This document shows positions 33,233 to 44,187 of a stretch of DNA of 64,000 nucleotides, piece after piece; the first letter of the stretch is position 1; every line of letters begins with the position of its first letter. Source of the stretch: Typha latifolia (taxonomy: Eukaryota; Streptophyta; Magnoliopsida; Poales; Typhaceae); NCBI GenBank assembly GCA_019914945.1, contig CM034110.1, forward strand, positions 3,167,001 through 3,231,000, read 5' to 3'. The translations under genes and the position numbers were made by a program. The notes under the pieces are model-generated. The model did no database searches. It was not told the DNA's origin and saw only the letters and a list, made by a program, of their open reading frames with translations.

Positions 33233-34235
33233 TGATACGATTCGGACTTCACCGACGTCGTTTCGAGCATGGATTCACTTTAGGAGTATTTTTATTTCAT
33301 GTTTTAGTGTTTAATTTCCATTAAAATAAGTTTTCTGTAAGTCGCGTTCGAACGCGGGTGGACTGAGTTCGAACGCGGTTTATGAACGGGGTTGTGAACG
33401 TGGTGAAGAGAATGTACTGTGCGTTCGAACGCACTGTGAACGCCTACATCGCGTTCGCAAATACCAACAGGCGCGTTCGATCGCGCGTTCGAACGCCTGC
33501 ATCGCGTTCGCAAATCCAGAATAGCGAACTCGGTGCGTTCGAACGCGGTCGACGAAAATTGTGTTTTTAGGGTTAATTTGAGTTGTTGGTTAGCCTATAA
33601 AAGGATGTGGTAGGCAACCAAATTGAGGATTGATTATTGAGATTGAGTTTTGCCTTGCCTCCTTCGTCTTCTTCGCTCCCGTTCTCTCAATCCCCGGCGA
33701 CGCCGCTTCTAACCTCACTCGTCCGGCTAATCACCCTAGTCCCTTAGGGGTGGCCCTCTTCTCCCCCTTCGTCCAATCTATCCAACACTTGCCCTAATCC
33801 TTCCATCAACCACAACCCTTCCACCATCACTTTTCATCGGTGCCACCACATTAACGCCGGTCCTCCACCATCCACCATTACCTACGATCTCGTGCCTCCA
33901 TCCACGGATCCAAAATAGAGCATCCTGACATTTGTCCACTAAACGAACGATATCTCGAGATCCCCAACTCCGATTCGCCAGAAACTTGATTTGTTAGAAA
34001 GCTCTTTTCCGGACCTAAAACATATCAAAATTTCACGATGATCCGAAGGCAGAATATTTCGGGATATTATTTCAAAGTTTCGTGCAAGATCTAGTCCAGA
34101 TCTGAGAATTAGAAAAGATCGATCTTTAGCCCTAAAGGAGAGATCGTATCAAGTTGGTATCAGAGCTCCATAGCCAGAGGTGTGATCGTATCAAGCTGGT
34201 ATCAGAGCCTTAGCCCCAAAGAGAAGATCGTATCA
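33233..34235 (+). mobile_element. Solo LTR of family B with an 84-bp extended end
   Basis: Starts TGATACGATTCGG; flanked by TGCGA (33228-33232 and 34236-34240). U3 array of GCGTTCGAACGC at 33344-33550, TATA box at 33595-33604. The LTR proper ends GATCGTATCA at 34151; two 42-bp units (34142-34183, 34184-34225) of GATCGTATCA + PBS + leader follow, closing with a third GATCGTATCA at 34235. The duplication lies outside the extension, so the extended form is what inserted. Confidence 0.85.
34142..34235 (+). repeat. 42-bp LTR-end + PBS units
   Basis: Unit 1 and unit 2 each begin GATCGTATCAAG(T/C)TGGT and include TGGTATCAGAGC (34155-34166 and 34197-34208). The final 17 bp of the units differ (TCCATAGCCAGAGGTGT versus CTTAGCCCCAAAGAGAA). 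A partial third unit is just GATCGTATCA. Confidence 0.85.
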
Positions 34236-34576
34236 TGCGACCGTCGCGAGAGGGCATTGCTCACTTAGGCTACGGGTCGCCATTCTTGCATCAAAATTGC
34301 GCCAATCCCTGATCCCAAATGCGTCCCACTCGACAACAAAGGTCTTGGTGAAATCTGGTAGGACTAACATGGGCACCTCGATCATGGCTTGCTTGAGTTC
34401 TTCAAATGCGCGTTCCGCCTTGTCATCCCACTCGAACCCGCCTTTGCGGAGTAGGGCGGTCAACGGGGTTGCAATCTTCCCGTAGCGCTGGATGACTCGA
34501 CGATAGTAGCTGGTTGGGCGGAGGAAGTCGTGGAGCTCCTTAGGCATCGTCGGTTGTGGCGATTACACCATGCTAT

Positions 34577-35655
34577 ACCGCTTTGGCTGCTCTCTAGCGT
34601 AGCACTGTAGTTATTACTCCAAACCCTAGTTCAAGACCTCTGTCTGCCCGTCCCTCTGTGGATGGTATGCCAAGCTCATCTGATAAATCATGGTATCCCG
34701 TGAAGTTTAGTCACGTCGCTAACAAACACCTCCGCGACCTTCCGTGCGGTATAGGGGTCGGCTAGTGTTGAGAAGTGCGCATACTTGGAGAGGCAGTCGA
34801 CCACCACCATGATAACCGATCGCCCTTGGACGGTCGGTAGGCCTTCAATGAAGTCCATCAAAATATCTTCCCAGATTTGCTCAAGCACGAGAAGGGGTTG
34901 GAGAAGGCCGGTTGGTTGATTCTAATATGCTTTGGCTCGTTGGCAGACTTCGCATGTGCGGATGTAGTTGCGCAGGTCTTTCTTCATCCCGGTCTACCAG
35001 CAATTGAGTCATAGTCGCTTGTGGGTCCGAAAGATGCCCTCGTGGCCCACAAGCGCTGAGTCATGGAAGTTGCTAATCAAGGCGGTCAACATTGCTTGGG
35101 ATTTTGAGCCGGTCCCACTTGAGCCACCTAAGCCACAAGTTGCACTAGGCTTGGTTCCTTCAAGGTGGCATCCATGACCCGATCCAACAAGGGGAGGGTC
35201 AGAATCAATAGGGTGGCCAGCTCGGTAGCTTTAGGTTGGCACGAGAGTGCATCGGCTACGCTATTCTCTGGAAGCCTTTCTTGCGCAGAATTTGGATCCT
35301 TTGCGAGAGTAAGTAGGGCAGACTTCTTTGATTGGTGCGCACTATGAACCGCATTCCAATTAGGTATAGGTGCCACTCACTAACAGCGTGGACCACGGGC
35401 TAACATCTCTCGCTCGTACGTCGACAATTGGCGCGACCATCGCGAGAGGGCATTGCTCACGTAGGCTACGATTCGCCATTCTTGCATCAAAATTGTGCCA
35501 ATCCCTGATCCGAGATGCGTCACACTTGACAACAAAGGTCTTGGTGAAATCTAGTAGGACTAACATGGGCACCTTGATCATGGCTTGCTTGAGTTCTTCA
35601 AATGCGCGTTCCGCCTTGTCATCCCACTCGAACCCGCCTTTGCGGAGTAGGGCGG
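34577..35655 (-). pseudogene. B pol fragment 2: RNase H and integrase
   Basis: From ~35650: RT thumb/RNase H (MIKVPMLVLLDFTKTFVVK at 35581), then SVADALSCQPKATELATLL, and an integrase core piece (34888-34688) reading WEDILMDFIEGLP and VVVDCLSKYAHFSTLADPY. The DFIEG Asp is the first residue of the DDE triad. Broken by frameshifts and cut at ~34577, where fragment 1 begins. Confidence 0.75.
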
Positions 35656-36110
35656 TCAGCGGGGCTGCAATCTTCCCATAGCGCTGGATGAATCAACGGT
35701 AGTAACCGGTTGGGCTGAGGAAGTCTTGGAGCTCCTTAGGATGTCGTCAAAAGACACCAAAACATACCGTCGATGGAGTGGGCTAAATACATCGTTCGTT
35801 AGCCCTTGAAAAGTTGCCACGGCATTGTTCAAGCCAAAGGGCATTACAAGGAACTCGTAATACCCGTCATGGGTTTGAAAGGCTGTCTTGTGAACGTCGG
35901 CTGCCCGGACCCTTATCTGTTGATAGCCGGCTTGCAGATCTAGTTTGGTGAATATGGTGGCACCGGCTAACTCGTCCAATAATTCCTCGATAGCCGGTAT
36001 CGGGTATCGATCCTTGATGGTGATGGCATTAAGTGCTCGGTAATCCACGCCAAATCGCAATGAGTTGTCCTTCCACACTAGGAGCACCGACGAAGAGTAA
36101 GCGCCCGGAG
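35656..36110 (-). pseudogene. B reverse transcriptase, fragment 2
   Basis: Reads [58 protein letters not shown] and then VSFDDIL, where F-D-D is the catalytic box. The upstream joint is to gag directly: protease and the gag C-terminus are missing here. Confidence 0.8.
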
Positions 36111-36986
36111 ATGAAGGTGCTGCGAAATTGTTGATCTGTCCATGGTGGATGACATCGGCTACTTATCCTCTCGAATTCTTCTTGGTATGCCCCAACCGTG
36201 GTCTTTTGCATCGTCTTTGAGAGGAGAGCATCAAAGTCTTCATACTCTGACGCTCCAAATCGCCTTGTGATATCAACACAAAATTCAGCCCAAGTATCGA
36301 TAGCCTCATTGGCATTGGCTGCTCGAAACTAATGAAGCATCGCATCCTCAAGGTGGAAGCTCGCAAGCGTCACCTTGTATTCTTCCGCCGTATCTTGGTA
36401 TGCGAAGAATTGCTCCGCCCTGCAACCAATCGATTAGATCGCCACCTTTGAACTTGTGGAATTCGAGACGCACAATTTGTCCACGGATGCCATTGTCTCA
36501 TTTCGGATCATGTCCAAGTCCTTGTCTAACTAGAGGAGGATGCACCATGAAGGGTTGATGATCCCTCCTTCGGTTTTGATTAACTTATCGTGGTTCTGGA
36601 TCGTATTGACCAGCCCACGGATCTTGATCTCCAAGGTGGTCTCCATAGTTGTTTGCTCGTCAGATGGGTTCACCTGCAACTAGACCTGGTGTAACCATCC
36701 TTGCTTGTCTCTGCCCATAGGGTGGTGGCAGCAGCAGCTCTTACGGTTGCAAAGGCTGAACCGGTGGCAGTGGGTTTATGGGTGTGGACTCGCATCGTGG
36801 GGTTGATGGTGCATTCTCGTTCGCCATGGCTTCCCTTGTTGCCCGTAATTCCCACATCATCTCCATCATCATCTGGTTGTTGATGGCCATTTGTTCGGAT
36901 AGAGACCCTAACATGGCTTGAACACTAGGTTCTTTCATATTTCGATTAGATCGGGTGGTTCTGTGGGTGAAAGTCCCCGCAACCAT
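36111..36986 (-). pseudogene. B gag, broken
   Basis: N-terminal part (36986-36741) has EQMAINNQMMMEMMWELRAT, a Gln/Met-rich probable coiled coil. The core is at 36366-36029: [20 protein letters not shown] and FRSTFISG, the standard gypsy Gag phrase. It runs into RT without protease. Confidence 0.7.
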
Positions 36987-37084
36987 TTCCCCCTCCTCTA
37001 TTGGGAGAATCTCTTCTTCATCTTCTCACCGTGTAGCCATGGCTTTGGTGGTCATCATAGGAAGCGCTTGTCCGAGGAACGGTG

Positions 37085-37096
37085 GCTCTGATACCA
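37085..37096 (-). other. PBS of a B element
   Basis: TGGTATCAGAGC on the minus strand, four bases after the LTR end AGATCGTATCA. Unlike the two plus-strand B LTRs, no 42-bp extension is present here. Confidence 0.8.
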
Positions 37097-37100
37097 AACT

Positions 37101-37990
37101 TGATACGATCTCCCCTTAGGCTAAGGTTCGACCTCTTCTAATTCTCTGGATTTGGACTAGATCGGCACATAATTTTGAAATAAGATCTCGAAAGATTCCG
37201 CCATCGGATCGATGTGAAATTTGGATATGTTGTAGCCCTAGAAAATATCTTTCCAACAAATTAAGTTTCAGGTGAATCGGATGTGGGAATCTCGACATAT
37301 CATCCAATTAGTGGATGAACATCAGGGTAGTCTATTTAGGATCCATGGATAGAGACACGAGATCCTAGGATGATGGTGGTTAGAGGTCGACTGGCATTTG
37401 TGGGGTGGCACCGGTGAAAAGTAGTGATGGAAAGGTTGTGGTTGATGGAAGGGTTAGGGCAAATGTTGGATAGATTGGAAGAAGGGGAAGGAGAGGGCCG
37501 CCCCTAAGGGTCTATGGTGATTGGCCGGTTGAAGGAGGTTAGAAGCGACATCGCCGGGGATTGAGAGAGCAAAGAAGACGAAGGAGGCAAGGCAAAACTC
37601 AATTCTTTAATAATAATCTCGGGTTGCCATCCACATCCCTTTTAGAGGCTAACCAAACAACTCAAAATTAACCCTAAATAAATATATTTTCGCCGACCGC
37701 GTTCGAACGCACCGAGTTCACTCTTCTCTGGATTTGCAAACGTGATGTAGGCATTTGAACGCACGATCGAACGCGCCTGTTTCCTACTTCTCTAGATTTG
37801 CGAACGCGATGCAGGCATTCACAGTGCATTTGAACGCACAATGCACACTCTCACAACCCATTCACAACCGCGTTCGAACTCACTCCACCCGCATTCGAAC
37901 GCGACTTACAGAAAACTTATTTTCTTGGAAATTAAACATTAAAACAAGAAACAAAGACACTCCTAATGTGAATCCATGCATACCCATCGA
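37101..37990 (-). mobile_element. 5' LTR of a B element
   Basis: On the minus strand ends GGGGAGATCGTATCA before the PBS. U3 array of GCGTTCGAACGC at 37695-37910; TATA-like TCTAAAAGGGA near 37645. The 5' terminus is fused to RT sequence near 37985-38000, where LTR and pol resemble each other over a few bases, so the exact border is unclear. Confidence 0.7.
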
Positions 37991-38825
37991 GACGACTTCG
38001 GTCGTGCCGATTGCACCATGCTAGCCATCTTTGCGGGGATCGTGGGAGAGATGAAGTGCCCAAGGTACTCAACTCGTGGCCGCCCCCAAAGGCACTTGCC
38101 TTTCATCACCTTGAGCCCGTGCACCTGTAATATCTCCATAACTATCCGTAGGTGGTGTAGGTGCTCCTCTCTCGATCGACTGTAAACGAGGATATCATCA
38201 AAAGACACCAAAATGTACCGTAGATGGAGTGGGCTAAATACATAGTTTGTCAGCCCTTGAAAAGTTGTCGGGGCATTGGTCAAGCCAAAGGGCATTACAA
38301 GGAACTCATAATACCCAGCATGGGTTCGAAAGGCTATCTTGTGAACGTCGGCTGCCTGAACCTTGATTTGGTGATAGCCGGCCTGCAGATCTAGCTTGGT
38401 GAATATGGTGGCACCAGCTAACTCATTCAATAATTCATTGATGGCCGGTATAGGGTATCGGTCCTTGATTGTGATGGCATTAAGTGCTTGGTAATCCACG
38501 CCGAATCGCAATGAGTTGCCCTTCTTCCGCACTAGGAGCACCGACGAAGAGTAAGCGCTATGGCTTCGCGAGATGATGTCTCTGTCCAGCATCTCTCAAA
38601 GTCCATCTACATCACGCCAAAATCAACTAGGATTGGGCCTAAGCCCTGAAGCCATTGAACTCCTAGCACCAAGTCGGCCCCCTTGAGCGCCAAAGGGAGC
38701 AGGTCCAACCGGAATATCTCACCTGGGATTTGCACACATAATTTCATGGTTGAGAAGTTAGTGCGACAAATTATGTTGGGGGTGACTTGAACCATTGTAT
38801 TTGACGTAGCCAGAGTCAGTTAGTA
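37991..38825 (-). pseudogene. B protease and RT (copy Y)
   Basis: Protease C-terminal half at 38795-38607 (MVQVTPNIICRTNFSTMKL, then ALKGADLVLGVQWLQGLG), followed by RT from 38592: [73 protein letters not shown]. This is the longest intact RT stretch of B in the window. It ends at the LTR (37990). On its 5' side it is joined to an integrase C-terminus at ~38826, an unusual order. Confidence 0.75.
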
Positions 38826-41346
38826 TCTCGACTCGGTGTGGCTGGATCGGGTATGTTGGCTGCAACAGTTGTCTCAGCTTCAACTCAGGCTCCCAAAGCT
38901 AAAACATGCAACACTGGGTGCACTCATGAGTCATTTGGAAGATCAAGTCGGTAGGCCACCTACCCTACCGGTTCAATCACTTGGTACGGCCCAAAGTACC
39001 TATGTGCCAACCTTTGGCCCATGATAGGTCGAACCGAGGTCTGGCAATAGGGCTGGAGATTGATGTAGACACAAGCTCCTACTGCAAACGTCCGATCCTG
39101 GTGGCGCCGATTGTAGATCTGCTTCATCCGGTTCTGTGCAACCGCCAAGTTAGCTTTCAACCTTCGAATTTGAGCATCCCTATCCTCAAGGGTTTCCTCA
39201 ATGTTCGTACTTTTCGTCCGTCGAGTCAATGCATAGGAGACTGAGGTAGGAGGCGACCTACCGTAAACAGCCTCAAACGGCATGATTTTTATGGCTGAGT
39301 GGTGGGCAACGTTGTAGGCTGACTCCGACCATGGTAAGAAGTGGAGCTACCTCTTTGGCTACTCTCTAGCGTAGCACTGTAGGTATTGCTCCAAACCTGA
39401 GTTCAAGACCTCTGTTTGCCCATCCCTTTGTAGATGGTATGCCGAGCTCATCCGATAGATCATGGTATCCCGTGAAGTTTAGCCACGTCGCTAACGAAGA
39501 CCTCCGCGACCTTCCGTGTGTTGTAGGGGTGGGCAAGCATTGAGAAGTGTGCATACTTGTAGAGGTGGTCGACCACCACCATGATAACCGATCACCCTTG
39601 GACGGTCAGTAGTCCTTCATTGAAGCCCATCGAAATATCTTCCTAGATTTGCTTGAGCACGGGAAGGGGTTGGAGAAGGCCGGCTGGTCGATTCTAATCT
39701 GCTTTGGCTTATTGGCAGACTTCGCATGTGCGGATGCAATTGGGCAAATCTTTCTTCATGCCAGTCCACCAGCAATTGAGTCATATCGCTTATGGGTCCA
39801 AAAGATGCCCTTGTGGCCTGCGAGCGCTGAGTCGTGGAAGTTGCTAGTAAAGGCGGTCTACATTGTTTAGGATTTGGATCCGGTCCCACTTGAGCAATAG
39901 TTCATCTCTCGTGCTGTACTCGATCTGACTTGATGGGTCTTGAGTCACCTAAGCCGCAATCGCACTAGGCTTTGTTCCTTCAGGTTGGCACGAGAGTGCA
40001 TCGGCTGCGCTGTTCTCTGAACCCTTTTTGTAAACCAAGTCACAGTCCTACCCGAGCAACATGGAGAGCCATCTTTGTTGCACAGGAATTTGGATCCTTT
40101 GCTAGAGTAAGTAGGGCAAACTTCTTTGATTGGTGCGCACTATGAACCGCATTCCGATCAGGTATAGGTGCCACTCGCTAACAGCATGCACCACGGGCTA
40201 ACATCTCTCACTCATACGTCGACAATTGGCGCGACCGTCGCGAGAGGGCATTGCTCACATAGGCTACAGGTTGCCATTCTTGCATCAAAATTGTGTCGAT
40301 CCCTGATCCCAGATGTGTCACACTTGACAACAAAGGTCTTGGTGAAATCTGGTGGGGCTAACATGGGCGCCTCAATCATGGCTTGCTTGAATTCTTCAAA
40401 TGCGCGTTCCACCTTGTCGTCCCACTCAAACCTGCCTTTGCGGAGTAGGGAGGTCAGCGGGGCTGTAATCTTCCCATAGCGTTGCATGAATCGACGGTAG
40501 TAGTCGGTTGGGCCGTGGAAGTCTTGGAGCTCCTTGGGCGTCTTCGATCGTGGCGATTGCATCATGCTAGCCACCATTGCTGGATCTGTGGGAGAGATGT
40601 ACTCAACTCATGGCCGCCCCCAAGGCACTTGCCTTTCATCACCTTGAGCCCATGCGCCTGTAATATCTCCATAACTATTTGTAGGTGGTGTAGGTGCTCC
40701 TCTCTCGATCGACTATAAACGAGAATGTCGTCAAAAATCACCAAACCGTACCGTCGATGGAGTGGGCTAAATACATCGTTTGTCAGCCCTTGAAAAGTTG
40801 CCGGGGCATTGGTCAAGCCAAAGAGCATTAGAAGGAACTCGTAATACCCCTTGAAAAGTTGTCTTGTGAACGTCAGCTGCCCGGACCCTGATCAGGTGAT
40901 AGTCGACCTGCTGATCTAGCTTGGTGAAGATGGTGATAGTAGCTAACTCGTCTAATAATTCCTCGATAGCCAGTATCGGTTATCGGTCCTTGATGGTGAT
41001 GGCATTAAGTGCTCGGTAATCCACGCCGAATCGCAATGAGTTGTCCTTCTTCCGCACTAGGAGCACCGATGAAGAGTAAGCGCTATGGCTTGGCGGGATG
41101 ATGCCTCTGTCCAGCATCTCTCGCACCAGCTGTGTTATCTCATCCTTTAGGCATGTGGATACCGGTAAGGCCTCACGTTCGCTTGTCTGGCTCCTAGTGT
41201 GATCTCGATCCGATGATCATGGTCTCGGATCGGCGGTAGTCCATGCGGCTCTTCAAAGACTTGATCAAACCCTTGGAGAAGTGAGTTCAAATCAGCGGCT
41301 ATTGTGTTACCTGGTTTCGGTTCCTCCGATGTTGAGACCAATTGCA
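38826..41346 (-). pseudogene. B RT, RNase H and integrase (copy X)
   Basis: From 41350: PR-RT linker ([33 protein letters not shown]), RT in shifted frames (41090-40562), RNase H (40577-40212: ELQDFHGPTDYYRRFMQRYG, FEWDDKVERAFEEFKQAM), integrase (39889-39366, broken), and the integrase C-terminus (39283-38960: MPFEAVYGRSPPTSVSYAL, NRMKQIYNRRHQDRTFAVG). No chromodomain is seen; after the integrase tail the next bases are protease of copy Y, with no PPT or LTR. Confidence 0.75.
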
Positions 41347-41517
41347 TCAAATGGCGTGATGTCTATGGCTGAGTGGTGAGCAGCGTTGTAGGCCCACTCC
41401 GCCCAAGGTAAGAAGTGGAGCTAGCGGTTTGGCTGATCTCCAGTGTAGAACTATAGGTATTGCTCCAAACTCGGGTTCAAGGCCTTTATCTGCCTGTCCC
41501 TCTGTAGATGGGTATGC
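41347..41517 (-). pseudogene. B integrase remnant
   Basis: 171 bp matching the integrase region that precedes MPFEAVYGR (compare 39300-39480). Its 3' side is fused to the PR-RT linker of copy X at 41346. Confidence 0.6.
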
Positions 41518-42390
41518 TGATAGGCTCTGATACCAATTGATAGGCTCTGATACTAATTTTTTAAATCTCGGACACCAAATTGATGGGATCTAGAACCAAA
41601 AGATCGGCTACGGAACAATTTCTTAAGATCTGAATTTATTGCGGGAAGCAGTCCGCGCAACCGTGGGAAAATATTCGTCAGATATTCTCCGGTAGTTATA
41701 AAATTATGAACCAATTTGGTTGGATCCGTATCTTCCTAATCTACAACTTTCATATTTATGTTCTTCACAGATTCGAACTATAGCAGGGACGCAAATACAG
41801 AATAACGTGGGTGATGGTGGTGATAATGGGTGGAGTGGATGTTAGAGTTATGGATGGGTATGGAGATGAAGGTGGATTGTGGAAGTGATTAAGGGAAGTA
41901 GACAAAGGGAATGAAGTGGTCGAGATCCCAAAGAAGAGGGATGGCTCGATAGTCGAGGGAGATTAGAAGTGAGGAGAAACCTTACCAATAGTAGAGGTGG
42001 AAGGATGGTGAAAAGGGGGGAGGGAGGAGTCTAGAGAGAAGATAGGAGGCAAGAAATCAAGAATCCAATAGCAATATAAAATTGGGTGCCATCCACATAT
42101 TTATAGAGGCTAGCCAACAAGTCCTAAAACAATATGAAACCCTAACAAACCAACTAAACCAGTATTCCTTATCTTCTCCGAATACCTTTTGGATTAAGCT
42201 TTCATTTTGTCATAGATATATTTCGAATCTGGAGAAGTCATGAATATAAAAGTTGTAGATATAGAGGTTTCGACCTTATCTAACTGGTTTGATATTATTT
42301 GGATATGTGTCGAATATTCTACAAATATGTTTCTGAAATTGCGCACAGCTAGATTTAGCTAATTAGATAAAATCCTAACTAAGTGTATCA
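41518..42390 (-). mobile_element. Family C LTR with duplicated PBS units
   Basis: LTR proper 41581-42390 (minus strand: TGATACACTTAGTTAGGATT ... CCCATCA). Beyond its 3' end lie 23 bp and then two 20-bp units (41538-41557 and 41518-41537), each with GGTATCAGAGCC or AGTATCAGAGCC and TATCA. U3 lacks the GCGTTCGAACGC array. Flanks belong to different pol regions (integrase, RNase H), so no target duplication can be expected. Confidence 0.7.
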
Positions 42391-43496
42391 CTCACGTAGG
42401 CTACAGATCGCCATTCTAGGATCAAAATTTCGCCAATCCCTAACACCAGATGCATCACACTTGACAATAAAGGTCTTGGTGAAATCTAGTAGGGCTAACA
42501 TGGGCACCTCGATCATGGCTTGCTTGAGTTCTTCAAATGCGCGTTCTGCCTTGTTGACCCACTCGAACCCGCCTTTGTGGAGTAGGGCCGTCAGCGGGGC
42601 TGCAATCTTCCCATAGCGTTGGATGAATCGATGGTAGTAGCCGGTTGGGCCGAGGAAGTCTTGGAGCTCCATGGGCGTCTCCGATCATGGTAATCGCACT
42701 ATGCTAGCCACCTTTGCGGGATCTATGGGAGAGATGAAGTGCCTTAGGTACTCAACTCATGGCCGCCCCCAAAGGCACTTGCCTTTCATCACCTTGAGCC
42801 CCTGTGCCTGTAATATCTCCATAACTGTCCGTAGGTGGTGTAGGTGCTCCTCTCTCGATCGATTGTAAATGAGGATGTCGTCAAAAGACACCAAAAACAT
42901 ACCATTGATGGAGTGGGCTAAATACATCGCTCATCAGCCCTTGAAAAGTTGCCGGGGCATTGGTCAAGCCAAAGGGCATAACAAGGAACTCGTAATACCC
43001 GTCATGGGTTAGAAAGGCTATCTTGTGAACAACTGCCCGAACCTTGATCCGGTGATAGCCGGCCCGTAATTCTAGCTTGGTGAAGATGGTGGCACCAGCT
43101 AACTCATCCAATAAATCCTCGATAGCCAGTATCGTATCGATCCTTGATGATGATGGCATTAAGTGCTCCATAATCCATGCCGAATCGCAAAGAGTTGTCC
43201 TTCTTCTGCACTAGGAGCACCGACGAAGAGTAAGCGCTATGGCTTGGCGGGATGATGCCTCTGTCCAGCATCTCTCGCACTAGCCGTGTGATCTCATCCT
43301 TTTGGGCATGTGGAAACCAGTAAGGCCTCATGATCTCGATCCGATGATCATGATCTCGGATCAGTGGTAGTCCATGCAGCTCTTCAAAGACTTGATCAAA
43401 CCCCTAGAGAAGTGAGTCCAAATCAGCGATTATTGTGTTACCTGGGTTCGGTTCCTCCGTGGTTGAGACCAATCGCATCAACAAGCCATGGCAGCC
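42391..43496 (-). pseudogene. B linker, RT and RNase H (copy W)
   Basis: RT from 43331: [40 protein letters not shown], then [20 protein letters not shown] and [20 protein letters not shown] (43171-42881). RNase H from 42672: ELQDFLGPTGYYHRFIQRYG and FEELKQAMIEVPMLALLDFT. Cut on the left by the C LTR and on the right by H, inside the PR-RT linker. Its protease probably is the one at 49440-49620, on the far side of H. Confidence 0.75.
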
Positions 43497-44117
43497 TATC
43501 ATGAACTAAGTCTTTGAGATGGACAAAGACCGCGCGGCACTCAGCTTTCAAGTTGCAAAGTCAAGTCAGCCGTCACTTCGCAAGCAATACACATGTTTTG
43601 GATTGCGACAAAGCAAAGACAAGCAAAATACAAAGTTTGACATAAAGATTACGATTCTCTATTGATTGGAAAAGAAGTTACAAGACATGCCAACGATAAG
43701 AAATTTAAAGAGGTAGGATAGCCATTGAAGGCAAAATGAACACCATTCAACCAGTGGCACTTCAGTTGCGAAGCTGGCTCACTTAATGCTTCTCGATAGT
43801 TCTCCTATACTACTAAGTATGAGCATCCCCAATTCTGCAACCTAGGAGGGTTGAAAGGTCTTGTCGGGTGTTACGCTTTGAAAGTAAGCCCCATTTGGGT
43901 TTTGGCCCATGAGTTTTGTAGGGATGTGCGGGGAAAATCCATAACTAGTGTTGCGATGACTAATATTGTGATCCCAAGGTTGCTTCGCAAGGAGCTCTTT
44001 AAGGAAACCAAAAGACACTTGAAAACATGCAAATGGCATTGGGTTGGCATCCCATTTACAGACTCAAAAAGTGGTAAATACAATAGGACCAACATTGCGA
44101 ACAAAACAGTCCTAACA
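43497..44117 (-). mobile_element. 3' LTR of H
   Basis: On the minus strand starts TGTTAGGACTGTTTTGTTCG and ends CTTAGTTCATGATA. It aligns along its whole length with 48730-49336; many differences are C/T or G/A, including CG sites. Confidence 0.85.
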
Positions 44118-44130
44118 GACTCCCCCACTT
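44118..44130 (-). other. Polypurine tract of H
   Basis: AAGTGGGGGAGTC directly before the 3' LTR start TGTTAGGAC. Confidence 0.75.
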
Positions 44131-44187
44131 AGACTCTTGACGTCCCCGTCGAGGTGATCTTCGGCTGCTACCAAGTGATGCTTGACT

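Larger units (their letters stand above)
32291..34576 (-). pseudogene. B pol fragment 1: RT end, RNase H, integrase (split)
   Basis: From 34547: ELHDFLRPTSYYRRVIQRYG, FEWDDKAERAFEELKQAM (RT thumb and RNase H). It stops at the solo B LTR (33233-34235) and resumes at 33232: LGHRIQTPAQHRWLSMLLEY, VYKKGSENSAADALSC, then integrase (32547-32317, YHPQRDRQIEVLNPSLQ). Frameshifts and stops throughout. Adjacent copies of the same gene follow on the right. Confidence 0.75.

Noticed and set aside
34155..34208. Possible tRNA-iMet gene pieces
   Set aside because: Only the 12-base PBS is present; no cloverleaf around it.
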